This document shows, in pieces, positions 18,215-20,380 of a stretch of 20,380 nucleotides of DNA. The stretch spans positions 1 to 20,380 of IMG/VR virus record IMGVR_UViG_3300017752_002435; one strand, given 5' to 3'. Source of the DNA: a virus. Both the position numbers and the translations under genes were made by a program. The notes beneath the pieces are model-generated. The model ran no database searches. It saw only the letters and a program-made list of their open reading frames with translations, and was not told the origin of the DNA. How positions within the stretch are numbered: the stretch's first letter is position 1; each line of letters starts with the position of its first letter.

Positions 18215-20380
18215 GTGGCACTTAGAAAACCATCTAATTTTTTTGAAGACAATAATAAAAGTGAAGTGAGTGAAAGTATTAAAGGTACAGAATCCTTTGA
18301 TACTTTTCAAACATACAAGAAAAATGTAGAGAAGTTTGATGCTATTTCAAAGTTCTCTGGATCCTTGGAAGATTATAATGAGAATGTTGAGAAAGTAAAC
18401 TATCTTTCTCAGCAACTTCTTGGTGTTCAGGAAGAAATTAAAACTCTTCTAACTCAAGAAGACCTAGATCGTGCTATGATGTCGCAATTACTTGTGGTTG
18501 AAGAAACCGCAAAAGACATTCAGAGTAGAGTGAAGACAATTAATAATGAAAGACTTGTAGATATAAAGGAAAATGTTAAGGAACTGACTGAGCAAGTTAA
18601 TCAGTTTATTTCTATTGATGTACCAAAATATAAAAGCTTAGTAATTAATTCTGAGAATAGATCGTACTCTAGATACGATGAATTTGAGGAAAGAATTTCT
18701 GAATCTATTAATGATATTGATAGTAGTGTCGAACAAAAGTATGTAGAAATAGATGGTAGACTTAATAATTTTAAAACTAGTGTAGAAGAAAACTTAAGTT
18801 CTATTAAAGTAGATGTAAGTAAAGAAGTTACTACTGCTTTAGAATCTATTGAAAGTGTAAACAAAAACACTATTAATGTAGTCAAAGCAGAGTTTAAAGA
18901 AACTGAAGTAAGAACAGAAGAAAAAATTAATGAAGTAATTGATTCTTACAAAAAAGATATTGAAGATCTTAATGCAAAGGTAAAACTGTTTACTGAAACA
19001 GAGATACCAAAGTATAGTAATCTTTTAATTGAAACTAAACTTAAATCTGAGAAAGAAGTAAAGGATTTAGAAGAAGAAGTCCTTTCTAAAGTTAATATAT
19101 TATCGGAAAAGGTTCAATTTATTTCTGAAGGTATTCCAGAAAAAACTTCAGAAAAAATACAAGAACTTAAAGCTGTAACTGACGAATATAAAGAAGAGAT
19201 AGATTCTATTTCTAAAAAATATCAATCTCTATATAAAGATTTCAAAGAAAGAGAAGTTAGTGAAAACAAAAAACTAGAAACATATTCTAAAGATATTGAA
19301 AAATATCATAAGAGATTTAATTTTTTAGAAGAAACAGTCGCTGAAGATCTTGAGGAAATTCAAAATGTTCTAGCAGCATCCAATAAAAGTTATCATGCTA
19401 GTTTAGAAACTGAATCAGTAAAGTTCAGAGATAAAATTTCCGAACAGATGAAAGGTCTTGAAGTAGATCTTGTTACTAACGAAAAACATATTAAGAAACA
19501 GAATGAGCATATTGAAGATATTAGAGAAGAGATCAAAGGAGTATTTGATAAACTTCAATTAGATAAGTTAGAAGAAAAGAATGCTTCCCTATCAAGAAAA
19601 GTTAATTACATTCAAGAAGTTCTTGAAAAGTTTAATGAGAAGGAAGTTCTAACAGAAAGTATCACTGAACCAACTACAACAAATAATAGTGATCCACTTA
19701 CTCCTACTGATCAAAACTTTGTAACTTTTGATCAACTGCAAAGTCACTATAGATTATTTCTAAATCGTATTCAGCAACAACTATCTACACTCGGTGGTGG
19801 TGGTGAAGTTCGACTTGAATTTTTAGATGATATTGATAGAAGCACTGCAAAAGTTGATGGTAAGTTTCTTAAGTATGATTCTTCTTTAAATAAGTGGGTC
19901 GGTGCAACTGGTGGTAGTGGAGGTGGTGGTGGAGGAATCTCGGGTGTTAGTACTACGGGAACCTCAGGATTTAATAATGTAAATGTTTCTGGTATTATTA
20001 CTGCATCATCCTTTGTTAAGACTAGTGGAACCTCTTCACAATTCCTAAAGGCAGATGGATCTATTGATAGTAGTACATACATCACTTCTACAGATGGAGG
20101 TAATGCTGACCAATTAGATGGAGAAGAAGGAACTTACTACCTTGACTACAGTAACTTCTCCAATACTCCAACTATACCATCTAACAATAATCAATTAACC
20201 AATGGTGCAGGATTTATTACCACATCATTTACTAATACCAATCAGCTGACTAATGGTGCTGGATTCATTACAGGATCTGATAATACAACAGGTACTTCTG
20301 GTGGTTTAACCGGAACACCAGATATCACCGTTGATGATATTACTGCCGGTTCTATAAATGTTTCTGGTGTTGCAACTGCA
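18215..20380 (+). CDS. Long coiled-coil tail-fibre-like structural protein (3' end outside window)
   Basis: An uninterrupted frame of 722 codons runs off the right edge. The GTG start is chosen because AGGG lies about 10 nt upstream and the first residues MALRKPSNFFED read as a conserved phage structural N-terminus; the first ATG is 261 nt further in. Residues about 30-510 are charged, Lys/Glu-rich and helical with heptad-like hydrophobics (long coiled coil). A Gly-rich hinge follows (527-531 and 566-576, GGSGGGGGG). Then comes fibre-type beta repeat sequence with SGIITASSF, FLKADGS, DSSTYIT, DGEEGTYYLDYSNFSNTPTI and the later NVSGVATA. The YYLDYSN and FLKADGS blocks are typical of T4-like cyanophage fibres. 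It may be a tail fibre or baseplate-linked shaft protein; the receptor-binding tip is not visible. Confidence 0.88.
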   Translation, partial: MALRKPSNFFEDNNKSEVSESIKGTESFDTFQTYKKNVEKFDAISKFSGSLEDYNENVEKVNYLSQQLLGVQEEIKTLLTQEDLDRAMMSQLLVVEETAKDIQSRVKTINNERLVDIKENVKELTEQVNQFISIDVPKYKSLVINSENRSYSRYDEFEERISESINDIDSSVEQKYVEIDGRLNNFKTSVEENLSSIKVDVSKEVTTALESIESVNKNTINVVKAEFKETEVRTEEKINEVIDSYKKDIEDLNAKVKLFTETEIPKYSNLLIETKLKSEKEVKDLEEEVLSKVNILSEKVQFISEGIPEKTSEKIQELKAVTDEYKEEIDSISKKYQSLYKDFKEREVSENKKLETYSKDIEKYHKRFNFLEETVAEDLEEIQNVLAASNKSYHASLETESVKFRDKISEQMKGLEVDLVTNEKHIKKQNEHIEDIREEIKGVFDKLQLDKLEEKNASLSRKVNYIQEVLEKFNEKEVLTESITEPTTTNNSDPLTPTDQNFVTFDQLQSHYRLFLNRIQQQLSTLGGGGEVRLEFLDDIDRSTAKVDGKFLKYDSSLNKWVGATGGSGGGGGGISGVSTTGTSGFNNVNVSGIITASSFVKTSGTSSQFLKADGSIDSSTYITSTDGGNADQLDGEEGTYYLDYSNFSNTPTIPSNNNQLTNGAGFITTSFTNTNQLTNGAGFITGSDNTTGTSGGLTGTPDITVDDITAGSINVSGVATA
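20189..20272 (+). repeat. In-frame 51-nt repeat in the fibre gene
   Basis: The block NQLTNGAGFIT is encoded at 20189-20221 and again at 20240-20272, 51 nt (17 codons) apart, with synonymous changes. Such repeats are usual in the triple-beta shafts of phage fibres and can change length by recombination. Confidence 0.8.

Noticed and set aside
19788-19935. GGT/GGA runs as microsatellite or CRISPR-like repeat
   Set aside because: They encode the Gly-rich hinge of the fibre protein in frame and have no spacer structure.
1-20380. tRNA genes, integrase or att sites, psbA/psbD
   Set aside because: None seen. The window shows no cloverleaf pattern, recombinase motif or photosystem core gene.

Overview
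The window reads as part of the genome of a T4-like myovirus that infects marine picocyanobacteria (Prochlorococcus or Synechococcus). This rests on genes for high-light-inducible proteins (hli), plastocyanin (petE) and SAICAR synthetase (purC), on T4-type late promoters (NATAAATA), and on a long tail-fibre-like gene at the right end. All supported genes lie on the + strand. They are packed tightly, and most neighbours overlap by 1 to 26 nt (typically ATGA or TAATG). No gene-free stretch reaches 300 bases. The longest gaps are 9553-9665, 11356-11472 and 11977-12113, and they hold a structured leader, late-promoter and hairpin elements, and a terminator with a promoter. I saw no tRNA, CRISPR, insertion sequence or att site.

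Region 1 (1-9552) is a glycan-synthesis cassette with no terminator inside it. In order it encodes a partial unknown protein, a WavE-like glycosyltransferase (GT), a GT-D-like protein, a GT11 fucosyltransferase, a sugar nucleotidyltransferase, a HAD phosphatase, a DeoD-type purine nucleoside phosphorylase, a GT-B glycosyltransferase, two FkbM methyltransferases, a GT6 (ABO/alpha-galactosyltransferase family) enzyme, and two GT25 enzymes flanking a GalE-like epimerase. GT11 and GT6 are the two families that build H and A/B blood-group epitopes elsewhere, so the cassette may build or remodel a fucosylated surface glycan. Its target (host LPS or phage virion) cannot be read from sequence.

Region 2 (9553-11355) starts with a secreted outer-membrane beta-barrel-like gene of higher GC content, behind a two-hairpin leader and followed by an intrinsic terminator. 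A near-consensus sigma70 promoter then drives a chain of very small, translationally coupled genes: a full hli, a 35-aa minimal hli, and several single-transmembrane micropeptides of 21 to 73 aa. This looks like a photosynthetic-membrane operon with several unnamed members.

Region 3 (11356-13713) holds an unknown 63-aa gene, a holin-like two-helix membrane protein behind a late promoter, a terminator, and then a petE operon. That operon includes small membrane proteins and a Rossmann-only fragment resembling 6-phosphogluconate dehydrogenase.

Region 4 (13714-17282) begins with purC, whose ribosome binding site lies in a hairpin overlapped by a late promoter. It continues through a run of small unknown genes, a thermonuclease-like nuclease and a UPF0489/arginase-fold-like protein. 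Region 5 (17256-20380) carries late-promoter-driven, probably structural genes and ends inside a gene for a coiled-coil tail-fibre-like protein whose 3' end lies outside the window.
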